Origin: Deltaproteobacteria bacterium
GTDB taxonomy: Bacteria; Desulfobacterota; GWC2-55-46; UBA9637
Direction of reading: 5' to 3'
NCBI GenBank assembly: GCA_016195725.1
Contig: JACPZB010000006.1
Span: 1-38,220 of the forward strand
Length of the DNA stretch: 38,220 bases
Within the stretch, counting starts at the first letter, position 1. Each line of letters starts with the position of its first letter. The notes under the pieces were generated by a model. That model was not told where the DNA came from. It worked only from the letters and a program-made list of their open reading frames with translations, and did not search any database. Shown here in pieces: positions 1-8,150 of the stretch. The position numbers were made by a program, and so were the translations under genes.

Positions 1-835
1 TGTTTGACGCCAGCCAATCCCTCACATATTTATGCGGTCTGGCGGACAAAATACCTTCCGGCAGTATAATAGAAAATTTTCCCCCTCTCTTGAGAAGACG
101 AACAAACAGTTCAAAAAAAAGTATTTCTATGGCTTGTCTTTTTTTCCCAGAACCAAGATAATAGTTATTGAGAATATCTTTATCTGTTATTAAATTATCT
201 TGAGCGCTAAACGGCGGGTTGCCTACTTCAAAATCAAACGACCCTTCCTGTTTAAGCAGCGCCTCAAGGGCATTGCCGGAAATCAAACTACCTTCCGGGA
301 TTTGGGACTTTATAGAGTTTATATGTTCAGAATCTATATCACACCCGAAAATCTTAAGAAGATCGGCCCTTTCTTTTGCCGCCTTTAAAAACACGCCGTC
401 TCCACAGCTCGGGTCTATTATTCCGGCATTATGATTACATTTGGCGACTCCAATAAGTTCAAGCATTCCTGACGCTATATCAAGAGGAGTAAAAAATTGT
501 TCAAGGTGTTTTTTTTTGTCTTCCAAAAAAGAGAGTTGTTTTAATGCCTCATAACTGCCCAAAGCATCTCTAATCAGCATAGGGGCTTCTCTTGGATACT
601 TGTAGAGGATTGTTTTTATATCCTCAGGGATTTTCCCGGAAAGAATTTTAAGCTCTTCCTCGTCAGCGCTTAACTTTTTTGCAATCTTTTTGAGAAGAGA
701 TTCTGAAGGGATGGATTTATCGCGCTCTATGTGGCTTATGTAAGTATAATTTATTTTTAAAATGGCTGAGAGTTTTTTTATGCTCAGCCCTTTTCCCAAC
801 CTTAAACTTCTTATTTTTTGTCCTAATGTTTCCAT
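1..835 (-). CDS. HTH-domain N6-adenine DNA methyltransferase, 3' end beyond window
   Basis: The ATG is at 835 and the frame runs open to the left edge, giving about 278 residues with the C-terminus missing. Residues 6-60 form an XRE-type helix-turn-helix. Residues 113-117 read QFFTP, a motif common just before the catalytic domain of type I and type IIG adenine methylases. Motif I is seen as DPSCGDGVF (141-149), an acidic CDID follows at 165-168, and the catalytic motif IV is NPPF (206-209). The family transfers methyl from SAM to adenine N6. The HTH could serve DNA binding or autoregulation. Because the recognition domain is off the window, a lone methylase, a type IIG enzyme and an HsdM-like subunit cannot be told apart. 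It diverges from the ATPase gene with about 150 bp between starts. No Shine-Dalgarno is visible, and the predicted -10 lies only 13 bp upstream, so the message may be nearly leaderless. Confidence 0.85.
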   Translation of the reverse strand, partial: METLGQKIRSLRLGKGLSIKKLSAILKINYTYISHIERDKSIPSESLLKKIAKKLSADEEELKILSGKIPEDIKTILYKYPREAPMLIRDALGSYEALKQLSFLEDKKKHLEQFFTPLDIASGMLELIGVAKCNHNAGIIDPSCGDGVFLKAAKERADLLKIFGCDIDSEHINSIKSQIPEGSLISGNALEALLKQEGSFDFEVGNPPFSAQDNLITDKDILNNYYLGSGKKRQAIEILFFELFVRLLKRGGKFSIILPEGILSARPHKYVRDWLASN

Positions 836-847
836 CTTGAAACATTG

Positions 848-875
848 TTTATCATAGGTTGATAAATATTGTCAA
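848..875 (-). promoter_or_regulatory. Promoter with overlapping palindromic operator candidate
   Basis: On the minus strand a perfect -35 TTGACA (870-875) is followed after 16 bp by GATAAA (848-853). Over the -10 and spacer lies a perfect inverted repeat, TTTATCA, 5 bp, TGATAAA (848-866). The product of the gene begins with an XRE-type HTH, and such proteins usually bind short palindromes, so this is a plausible autoregulatory operator. Binding is inferred. Confidence 0.5.
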
Positions 876-912
876 CCCAAAATTTTATATAGATTAGACC
901 GCTTGACTTTTG

Positions 913-939
913 TTGACACAGCTCTTTTTTAAGTATAAT
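913..939 (+). promoter_or_regulatory. Sigma-70-type promoter for the P-type ATPase gene
   Basis: TTGACA (913-918) and TATAAT (934-939) both match consensus, but the spacer is 15 bp, shorter than the usual 17. The ATG of the ATPase gene lies 50 bp downstream. Confidence 0.5.
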
Positions 940-988
940 GTAAAAGTGAATTGTGAAGTAAACACCTGCCGTATTTGAGGGCTAAACA

Positions 989-3900
989 ATGAACATATCC
1001 TCTCTCCTCTCCAAAGACCATATCCTCATAGACTTCAAGGCAAAAGACCATACTGAGGCGTTAAGGAATATGGCCTGCCTCCTCGGCAAGGCATGTGAAG
1101 ATGAAGAATCTATCAAGGCATTAAAAGACCACGAGAGCATAGACGGCGTTCTGGCAGGCACCGGCTCTGCAATATTTCACATATTCTCAGAAGCGGCAGA
1201 GGAGATAAAATTTGTTCTGGCTGTTTCCAGAAGCGGCATTCCTCATCCGACAAGAAAAAAAGAAAAAATCAATATATTGTGTCTCTTTGTGTCTCCTATA
1301 AAGGAGAGCGGCACGCACTTCCAGTTGCTCTCCAGGCTTGAGGGTTTTCTTTTAAACAAGATTTTCCGAAATGCAATCCTTTCAGCAAAGACAAAAGAGG
1401 CTGTTATCAGCATAGTAAAAAGGGAAGAGGGGCTGAGTAGAGACGCATACATCCCTCTTACAAAACAAGAGATATTTGCAGAGCTTAATACGCGGGAGAC
1501 AGGGCTTACTAATGAGGATGCCCTTCACAGGCTTACAACTGTCGGCCCGAATATACTCAAAAAGATTGCAAGGAAGCATCTTCTCTACGATTTCCTGCAA
1601 AACCTTACAAATCTATTTGCCATACTTTTGTGGCTGGGCGGCATATTGTCATTTGTGGCAGGCATGCCTGAGCTTGGCTGGGCCATATTCCTTGTTATTA
1701 TTATAAATGCGCTATTCAGCTTCTGGCAGGAATATAAGGCGGAGAGGGCTGTGGAGGCGCTCCAAAAGCTCCTTCCGCAAAAGGTAAAGGTTATAAGAGA
1801 TGGAAAGGAAAAAGAGATAGCAGGCAGCGAGCTTGTGCCGGGAGATATTATCTTATTGAGTGAAGGCAATCGCATACCTGCTGACGGAAGGCTGATACAG
1901 GCCGACGACATGCGCGTTGACAACAGCCCGTTAACCGGCGAGTCAAAGCCTGTCTATAAAATGGCAGAGTCTCTGGAGGATGGAAGGAACTTTATCTGGA
2001 CAGAGATGCCCAATCTTATATTTGCCGGCACAGCCGTGCTTTCGGGCATGGGCAAGGCAGTTGTTACGGCAACCGGTATGGATACCGAGATCGGCAAGGT
2101 TGCGGAACTTACGCAGGCGATAAAACCTGAGATGAGCCCGCTGCAAAAAGAGATGGCGCGGGTAACAAAGGTAGTAACATGGATTGCAGTGAGTCTCGGC
2201 CTTGTGTTTTTTCTCCTCGGCTATAAGATGGCGGGGCTTACATATCTGGAGAGCTTTATATTTGCCATAGGCATCATTGTCGCGAATGTGCCGGAGGGCC
2301 TGCTTCCGACAGTCAGCCTTTCCCTTGCAATGGGCGTTCAGAGGATGGCGGGGAAAAATGCCATTGTAAAAAAACTCTCGGCTGTTGAAACCCTCGGCTC
2401 TGTAAATGTTATATGCACGGACAAAACCGGAACGCTTACCACAAATCAGATGTGCGTGACAAGGTTGTGGGTCAATGGCAAGAATATTGAGGTTACAGGA
2501 AACGGATATGAGCCAATAGGGGACTTTATATACTTTATATTAAATGGCAAGGGCAATGCGCTTTCACATGGTGATTTGGAAAATGAAGGAGTAGATGAGC
2601 TTCTGAAGGCAGCAAGCCTTTGCAATAATGCACATCTTATTGTCCCCCCACCCTCACCCTCCCCCGCATGGGGGGAGGGAAAGAGGGAGGGGGCAAGCGG
2701 GGGCTGGTCAATTTCAGGCGACCCGACAGAAGGCGCGTTGGTTGTTGCCGCTGCAAAGGCCGGCTTAAAACTTGAGGAGCTGAAAAAGCAAAATCCAAGG
2801 ATTGCTCATCTTGCATTTGAAAGAATAAGAAAGAGGATGACAACGATACATTTAAATCCCCCTGTATCCCCCTTTAACAAAGGGGGACAAAAGGGGGATT
2901 TTTTCAAAGGGGGGCAGGGGGGATTAGCAGGTGGTGCTATTGCATACATCAAAGGTGCGCCAAAAGAAACCTTAAGCCTCTGTACAAACATTAAAAAAGA
3001 CGGCAAGATTGTTGAACTCACAGAACAGGAAAGAGAGGAAATATTAAAGCAGAATGATGTAATGGCATCTGCCGGTTTGCGGGTGCTGGCTGTAGCGTAT
3101 AAAGAAGGGGACTGGGAAAACAAAGAAGCTGGATCACAATATAAAACAGAGGAGATAGAAAAAGACTTAATCTTCCTCGGCCTTGCGGCCATGTTTGACC
3201 CGCCAAGACCGGAGGTTAAAAAGGCGATTGAGGAGTGCCACACTGCCGGCATCAGGGTAATCGTGATGACAGGCGACTACGGTTTGACTGCCCAGTCAAT
3301 TGCCAGAGAAGTTGGCATAGGCGGCACCCCCCACTGCCCCCCACCTTTAACAAAGGGGCAACCCCCCCCTATCCCCCCCTTTAACAAAGGGGGGGCAGGG
3401 GGGGTTATAACAGGCATTGAGCTTTCAAAACTTTCTCACAGGGAATTAAAGGAACTCCTCAAAAAAGGCGAGACAATATTTGCCCGGGTTGCGCCGAAAG
3501 ACAAACTCAGAGTTGTATCCGCGCTGCAGGAGATGGGCGAAATAGTGGCTGTTACAGGCGACGGGGTGAATGATGCGCCTGCGTTAAAAAAGGCCGACAT
3601 AGGCATTGCAATGGGCATGCGCGGAAGCGATGTGGCAAAGGAATCAGCAGAGATAGTCCTTGCGGACGATAATTTTGCAACCATTGTGGAGGCGATACGG
3701 GAAGGAAGGGCGGTCTATGCAAATATAAGAAAGTTTGTGACATACATCTTTGCAAGCAACATCCCTGAGATTGTTCCGTTTATTGCATTTGTCTTGTTCA
3801 AGATACCTTTGCCCCTGACCGTGATGCAGATACTGGCTGTTGATTTGGGCACAGATGTTGTGCCTGCCCTCGGCCTCGGCGTGGAGCCGCCTGAAAAAGG

Positions 3901-4387
3901 GATAATGAACCAGCCGCCAAGGCCTAAAAATAAAAGGCTTCTGGATTTTCCGCTAATCGCAAGGGCGTATCTCTTTCTCGGCCCCATAGAGGCCGTCCTG
4001 TGCATGACAGGATTTTTCTTTGTTTATTGGTCAAGCGGCTGGCGGCCCGGAATGGAGATGCCTTCCAGCGGCGCTATCTACACAACAGCAACAACCATGA
4101 CCCTTGCAGGCATTGTCGCATCGCAAATCGGGAATGTCTTTGCATGCAGGTCAGAAATTGAATCTGTCTTCAGCGTGGGATTTCTTAAAAACAGGCTTGT
4201 GCTTTTTGGAATTTTGGTTGAAATTGCGCTTATATTGTTTCTCACTTACACGCCATTTATGCAAAGAATCTTCGGCCTTGCGCCGCTGGGATTAAGGGAG
4301 TGGCTGTTTTTGCTGTTCTTCCCGGTGATTATGCTGTTGCTGGAGGAGGGTAGGAAGCGGCTGGCGCGGATGCCTTCTCAGCCTTAA
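989..4387 (+). CDS. Type II P-type cation ATPase with N-terminal EIIA-like domain
   Basis: 1132 residues. Residues 1-150 resemble a PTS EIIA domain of the fructose/nitrogen type: His64 sits in AIFH, where the family has the phosphorylated His of AIPH, and His110 matches the second conserved His. Then comes a full P-type ATPase: actuator TGES, TM4 motif ANVPEGL, phosphorylated Asp478 in DKTGTLT, hinge TGDGVNDAPAL, and a C-terminal membrane domain with SNIPEI and VDLGTD. TM4 and C-terminal motifs resemble Na+/K+-type (IIC) pumps, so Na+, K+ or Ca2+ transport at the cytoplasmic membrane is likely, but the ion is not proven. Three G/C-rich palindromes are inserted in frame (residues about 552-569, 623-646, 780-806), adding Pro/Gly-rich linkers in the N and P domains without breaking the frame. 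The 3' end overlaps the convergent CorC-like gene by 59 bp. The EIIA domain suggests phosphorylation-dependent control, which is inference. Confidence 0.93.
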   Translation: MNISSLLSKDHILIDFKAKDHTEALRNMACLLGKACEDEESIKALKDHESIDGVLAGTGSAIFHIFSEAAEEIKFVLAVSRSGIPHPTRKKEKINILCLFVSPIKESGTHFQLLSRLEGFLLNKIFRNAILSAKTKEAVISIVKREEGLSRDAYIPLTKQEIFAELNTRETGLTNEDALHRLTTVGPNILKKIARKHLLYDFLQNLTNLFAILLWLGGILSFVAGMPELGWAIFLVIIINALFSFWQEYKAERAVEALQKLLPQKVKVIRDGKEKEIAGSELVPGDIILLSEGNRIPADGRLIQADDMRVDNSPLTGESKPVYKMAESLEDGRNFIWTEMPNLIFAGTAVLSGMGKAVVTATGMDTEIGKVAELTQAIKPEMSPLQKEMARVTKVVTWIAVSLGLVFFLLGYKMAGLTYLESFIFAIGIIVANVPEGLLPTVSLSLAMGVQRMAGKNAIVKKLSAVETLGSVNVICTDKTGTLTTNQMCVTRLWVNGKNIEVTGNGYEPIGDFIYFILNGKGNALSHGDLENEGVDELLKAASLCNNAHLIVPPPSPSPAWGEGKREGASGGWSISGDPTEGALVVAAAKAGLKLEELKKQNPRIAHLAFERIRKRMTTIHLNPPVSPFNKGGQKGDFFKGGQGGLAGGAIAYIKGAPKETLSLCTNIKKDGKIVELTEQEREEILKQNDVMASAGLRVLAVAYKEGDWENKEAGSQYKTEEIEKDLIFLGLAAMFDPPRPEVKKAIEECHTAGIRVIVMTGDYGLTAQSIAREVGIGGTPHCPPPLTKGQPPPIPPFNKGGAGGVITGIELSKLSHRELKELLKKGETIFARVAPKDKLRVVSALQEMGEIVAVTGDGVNDAPALKKADIGIAMGMRGSDVAKESAEIVLADDNFATIVEAIREGRAVYANIRKFVTYIFASNIPEIVPFIAFVLFKIPLPLTVMQILAVDLGTDVVPALGLGVEPPEKGIMNQPPRPKNKRLLDFPLIARAYLFLGPIEAVLCMTGFFFVYWSSGWRPGMEMPSSGAIYTTATTMTLAGIVASQIGNVFACRSEIESVFSVGFLKNRLVLFGILVEIALILFLTYTPFMQRIFGLAPLGLREWLFLLFFPVIMLLLEEGRKRLARMPSQP
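2644..2694. repeat. C-rich/G-rich palindrome inside the ATPase gene (copy 1)
   Basis: The core is CCCTCCCCC, GCAT, GGGGGGAGGG (2657-2679), with further CCCTCACC-like and GAGGGAGG flanks. It is translated as a Pro/Ser/Gly-rich stretch in the nucleotide-binding domain. Similar C-rich/G-rich palindromes are seen outside genes at 12044, 25354 and 29174. Confidence 0.8.
2855..2925. repeat. CCCCCTTTAACAAAGGGGG-type palindrome in the ATPase gene (copy 2)
   Basis: The central unit is CCCCCTTT, AAC, AAAGGGGG, flanked by ATCCCCCTGT and AAAAGGGGGATT units, forming a compound palindrome. It is translated in frame as a linker containing SPFNKGGQKG. Confidence 0.85.
3326..3406. repeat. Double CCCCCTTTAACAAAGGGGG-type palindrome in the ATPase gene (copy 3)
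   Basis: Two successive CCTTTAACAAAGG cores occur here, with long C and G runs around the second. It is translated as PPFNKGGAGG-type sequence between the GDYGLTAQSIA region and the TGDGVNDAP hinge of the P domain. Confidence 0.85.
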
Positions 4388-5669
4388 CCTTTACAATCCT
4401 TCTCCCCTCAACATCCACGATTGTAAATCTATATCCCTTGTAAAAGACGAATTCGCCGCCGCGCGGTATTTTCTGGAGTTTGGAATACATAAATCCGGCA
4501 AGCGTGTTCAGTTCTTCCGTTCCTTCAAAAGGAAGCCCCACATCTATCAAATCCCGGAGCTGCGATGAGGCGTCTATTATCATTGTGCCGTCCTTGAGCC
4601 TTTCCACAAGCCCGCCCTTTTCTATGTCATATTCATCCTCTATCTCGCCCACTATCTCCTCAAGGATATCTTCTATGGTAACAAGGCCGTCAACCTCGCC
4701 GTGCTCGTTTACAACAACGGCCATGTGAATCCTTCTTCTCTGCAGTTCTCTTAACAAGCGGCTTATCATAACGGTGTCAGGCACAAAATACGGCGGACGG
4801 ATAAGCTCTCTTAACACAAGCGTTTTTTTCTCCTCCATAACCTTGAACACATCTTTATTGTAAAGTATGCCGATGATATTTTCCGTGGTATCCCTGTATA
4901 CAGGGTAGCGGGAAAACCCGCTCTCTACAATAAATTTGAGAACCTGTTCAGGCGGCGTATCTATATCTATTGCATTGAATTTGTGTTTGGGAACCATAAT
5001 GTCTTTTACCGTTGTATCCGCAAATTCAAATACGCCGTGGATCAGGGCCTCTTCCGTTTCTTCAAAGATGCCTTTTTCTTTTCCTTCTTTTATAAAATAT
5101 TTTATCTCCTCCTCTGATATGAATACCCTTTGTTCCAGACCTTTTGCCCCAAAAAGTTTCAGCACAAGATTGCTGGATTTCGTCAGGGATCCTACAAATA
5201 TGGAAGCTACCCTTGATAGGAAATTGATAGGTATGGCGGATATACATGCCAACTCCTCTGAATATCTGAGGGCAAGTGATTTTGGTATGAGCTCTCCAAA
5301 AATAAGCGTTGTGTATGATATAACGGCAACGATAATTCCAACCGAGATAGGTTCGGCAAACCTCCGGACAGCTTCTATTTGTATGGATAAGAATAGCGGT
5401 TTGAGCGCCTCTATGGCCGCCACGCCGCCGATGACAGACGCAAGGCTGCTTGCTATTGTGATGCCTATCTGAATGGTGGCGAGGAATCTATCTGGGGAGT
5501 CTTTAAGGCTCTTTACAATAGAGGCAGAATGGTTCCCCTTTTTTGCAAGTTCCTCCAACTTGCCCCTCCTTGCAGATATAATTGCTATTTCAGAGCCTGA
5601 AAAAAAGCCGTTTGCCAATATTAATATCAGTATTACTATAGCCTCAAACCAAAGGCTTTCTAAAGACAT
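4329..5669 (-). CDS. CNNM/CorC-HlyC family membrane protein with CBS pair
   Basis: 446 residues, the usual full length of the family. The N-terminal DUF21 (CNNM) domain has about four hydrophobic segments in residues 1-200. A tandem CBS pair follows (about 215-335), then a CorC_HlyC transporter-associated domain (about 350-430). These proteins sit in the inner membrane and are linked to Mg2+/Co2+ or Na+-coupled Mg2+ export; older names call them hemolysin C-like. The ATG has a good GGAGG 5 bases upstream. It starts 13 bp after the dedA-type gene, so the two are probably co-transcribed. Its last 59 bp overlap the convergent ATPase gene. The C-terminal tail (residues about 432-446) is Ala/Pro-rich. 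Confidence 0.92.
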   Translation of the reverse strand: MSLESLWFEAIVILILILANGFFSGSEIAIISARRGKLEELAKKGNHSASIVKSLKDSPDRFLATIQIGITIASSLASVIGGVAAIEALKPLFLSIQIEAVRRFAEPISVGIIVAVISYTTLIFGELIPKSLALRYSEELACISAIPINFLSRVASIFVGSLTKSSNLVLKLFGAKGLEQRVFISEEEIKYFIKEGKEKGIFEETEEALIHGVFEFADTTVKDIMVPKHKFNAIDIDTPPEQVLKFIVESGFSRYPVYRDTTENIIGILYNKDVFKVMEEKKTLVLRELIRPPYFVPDTVMISRLLRELQRRRIHMAVVVNEHGEVDGLVTIEDILEEIVGEIEDEYDIEKGGLVERLKDGTMIIDASSQLRDLIDVGLPFEGTEELNTLAGFMYSKLQKIPRGGEFVFYKGYRFTIVDVEGRRIVKVKAEKASAPAASYPPPATA

Positions 5670-5682
5670 AAGACCTCCTCAG

Positions 5683-6297
5683 TTAAAGCTTTGTTTCTCT
5701 CCGTTTTTTTAACAGATAACAGAAAAATAATATTGCAATTGTTGTTATAACGAGAGCTAAAAGGATGCGGCTGCTTTTACTGACTAAGACCAATGCCTTT
5801 TCAATATGTTCGCCGAAATAATAACCAATGTATACAAATATGGGGACACTGAAGAGTGCTGCAAGGAAATCCATGATAAAAAAATCAAATGTATTCATCC
5901 TGAGGGCGCCCGCGGTTAAATGTATTCCTGCTCTAATTCCTGAAAGAAACCGCGCTATGAATATAGTTCTTTTGCCGTATTTTCTTAGATATCTTTGCGC
6001 CTTTTCCATCCTCTTTTCCGTAAATATCCAGTTGAAACGATGATGGTTTATAATCCCAGTGCCCCAGCGGTTTCCAATGAAGTATAATGTCATGTCTCCA
6101 ACCATGACTCCCACAATCCCGACGATGACTGTCTGCGGATAGTGGGTTATGCCTTGATAGGCGAGATAGCCTGAGAGAACAAGGGTTATGTCCTCTGGTA
6201 TGGGGACGCCAAGTCCGCACATAAAAAGCAGAAGTAGTAAGCCGATATAAGTGAAGCTTTCAAGGTACTGCGTTAGGACGAGGACGTTTCCATCCAT
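5683..6297 (-). CDS. DedA family membrane protein
   Basis: 204 residues with the VTT/DedA pattern: GVPIPED near residue 30, GVMVGD in the second hydrophobic block, and ARFLSGIRAGIHLTAG in the re-entrant region around residues 115-130. Four to five membrane segments are predicted, the last near residues 180-198. DedA proteins act in the inner membrane; members are needed for membrane homeostasis, and several help flip undecaprenyl phosphate or phospholipids. The gene lies 13 bp after the Mth938-like gene and 13 bp before the CorC-like gene, suggesting a three-gene operon. Substrate is not predictable. Confidence 0.92.
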   Translation of the reverse strand: MDGNVLVLTQYLESFTYIGLLLLLFMCGLGVPIPEDITLVLSGYLAYQGITHYPQTVIVGIVGVMVGDMTLYFIGNRWGTGIINHHRFNWIFTEKRMEKAQRYLRKYGKRTIFIARFLSGIRAGIHLTAGALRMNTFDFFIMDFLAALFSVPIFVYIGYYFGEHIEKALVLVSKSSRILLALVITTIAILFFCYLLKKRRETKL

Positions 6298-6310
6298 ACA
6301 ACCCCCGATT

Positions 6311-6649
6311 TTAGCATGTGAGATGCAGGGCTGCTGCTGTTTTGCTGGTTTTATAGACTTTATTATATACTTCGCAAGCCTTTCGGGTCTCCGCTATAAT
6401 TACCTCTATGTTTTTTGAAGAAAGTCCTTTCTTTACCTCTTCTGAAACCTTCATCATGCCGCTTGTGCCTGTGCCTATTATGACTGTGCTTGGCAGCTCA
6501 TTAAGGATAGGTGATATATCAGCAAGATAAAGCTTATGGCCTTCTTTCCTCCACCAGTTGTCTAAGATTCTGTCAGGAAGTATTATGACATCGTGTTCGT
6601 ATGTCTTGCCGTTGATAACAATTCTGCCGAATTCATAGGATTCAATCAT
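6311..6649 (-). CDS. Mth938-like (DUF498, NDUFAF3/AAMDC) domain protein
   Basis: 112 residues from the ATG at 6649, which has AGGA 6-9 bases upstream. An in-frame start at 6709 would add 20 residues encoded by the palindrome at 6682-6708, so the shorter start is preferred. The sequence has the family's β-strand pattern, with WWRKEGH near residue 32, and VIIGTGTSG near residue 57. Homologues include human AAMDC and complex I assembly factor NDUFAF3; the bacterial role is not settled. It is the first gene of a close series with the DedA and CorC-like genes. Confidence 0.85.
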   Translation of the reverse strand: MIESYEFGRIVINGKTYEHDVIILPDRILDNWWRKEGHKLYLADISPILNELPSTVIIGTGTSGMMKVSEEVKKGLSSKNIEVIIAETRKACEVYNKVYKTSKTAAALHLTC

Positions 6650-6681
6650 GATATTCCTGCAAGAAGTTTTGAAAGGCATAC

Positions 6682-6708
6682 TGGGGACAGATTTGAAATC
6701 TGTCCCCA
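6682..6708. repeat. Perfect 27-bp palindrome
   Basis: Two 13-bp arms, TGGGGACAGATTT and its exact complement, flank one central G. On the minus strand it is read as GTDFKSVP, giving the Mth938-like gene a spurious upstream extension. It lies in the 124-bp gap after enolase; the rest of that gap holds nothing recognisable. Confidence 0.85.
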
Positions 6709-6773
6709 AGTTGAGCGCAGAAGCCGCAGCGACAATGCAGCGGGGTAGCCAGCCGAAGGGTGGGTCTGACTTT

Positions 6774-8102
<1,329 letters not shown>

Positions 8103-8150
8103 CTATTATTATCCTTTTTAATGCAGAAAAGCAAGGTAAAAAGTCACAAT

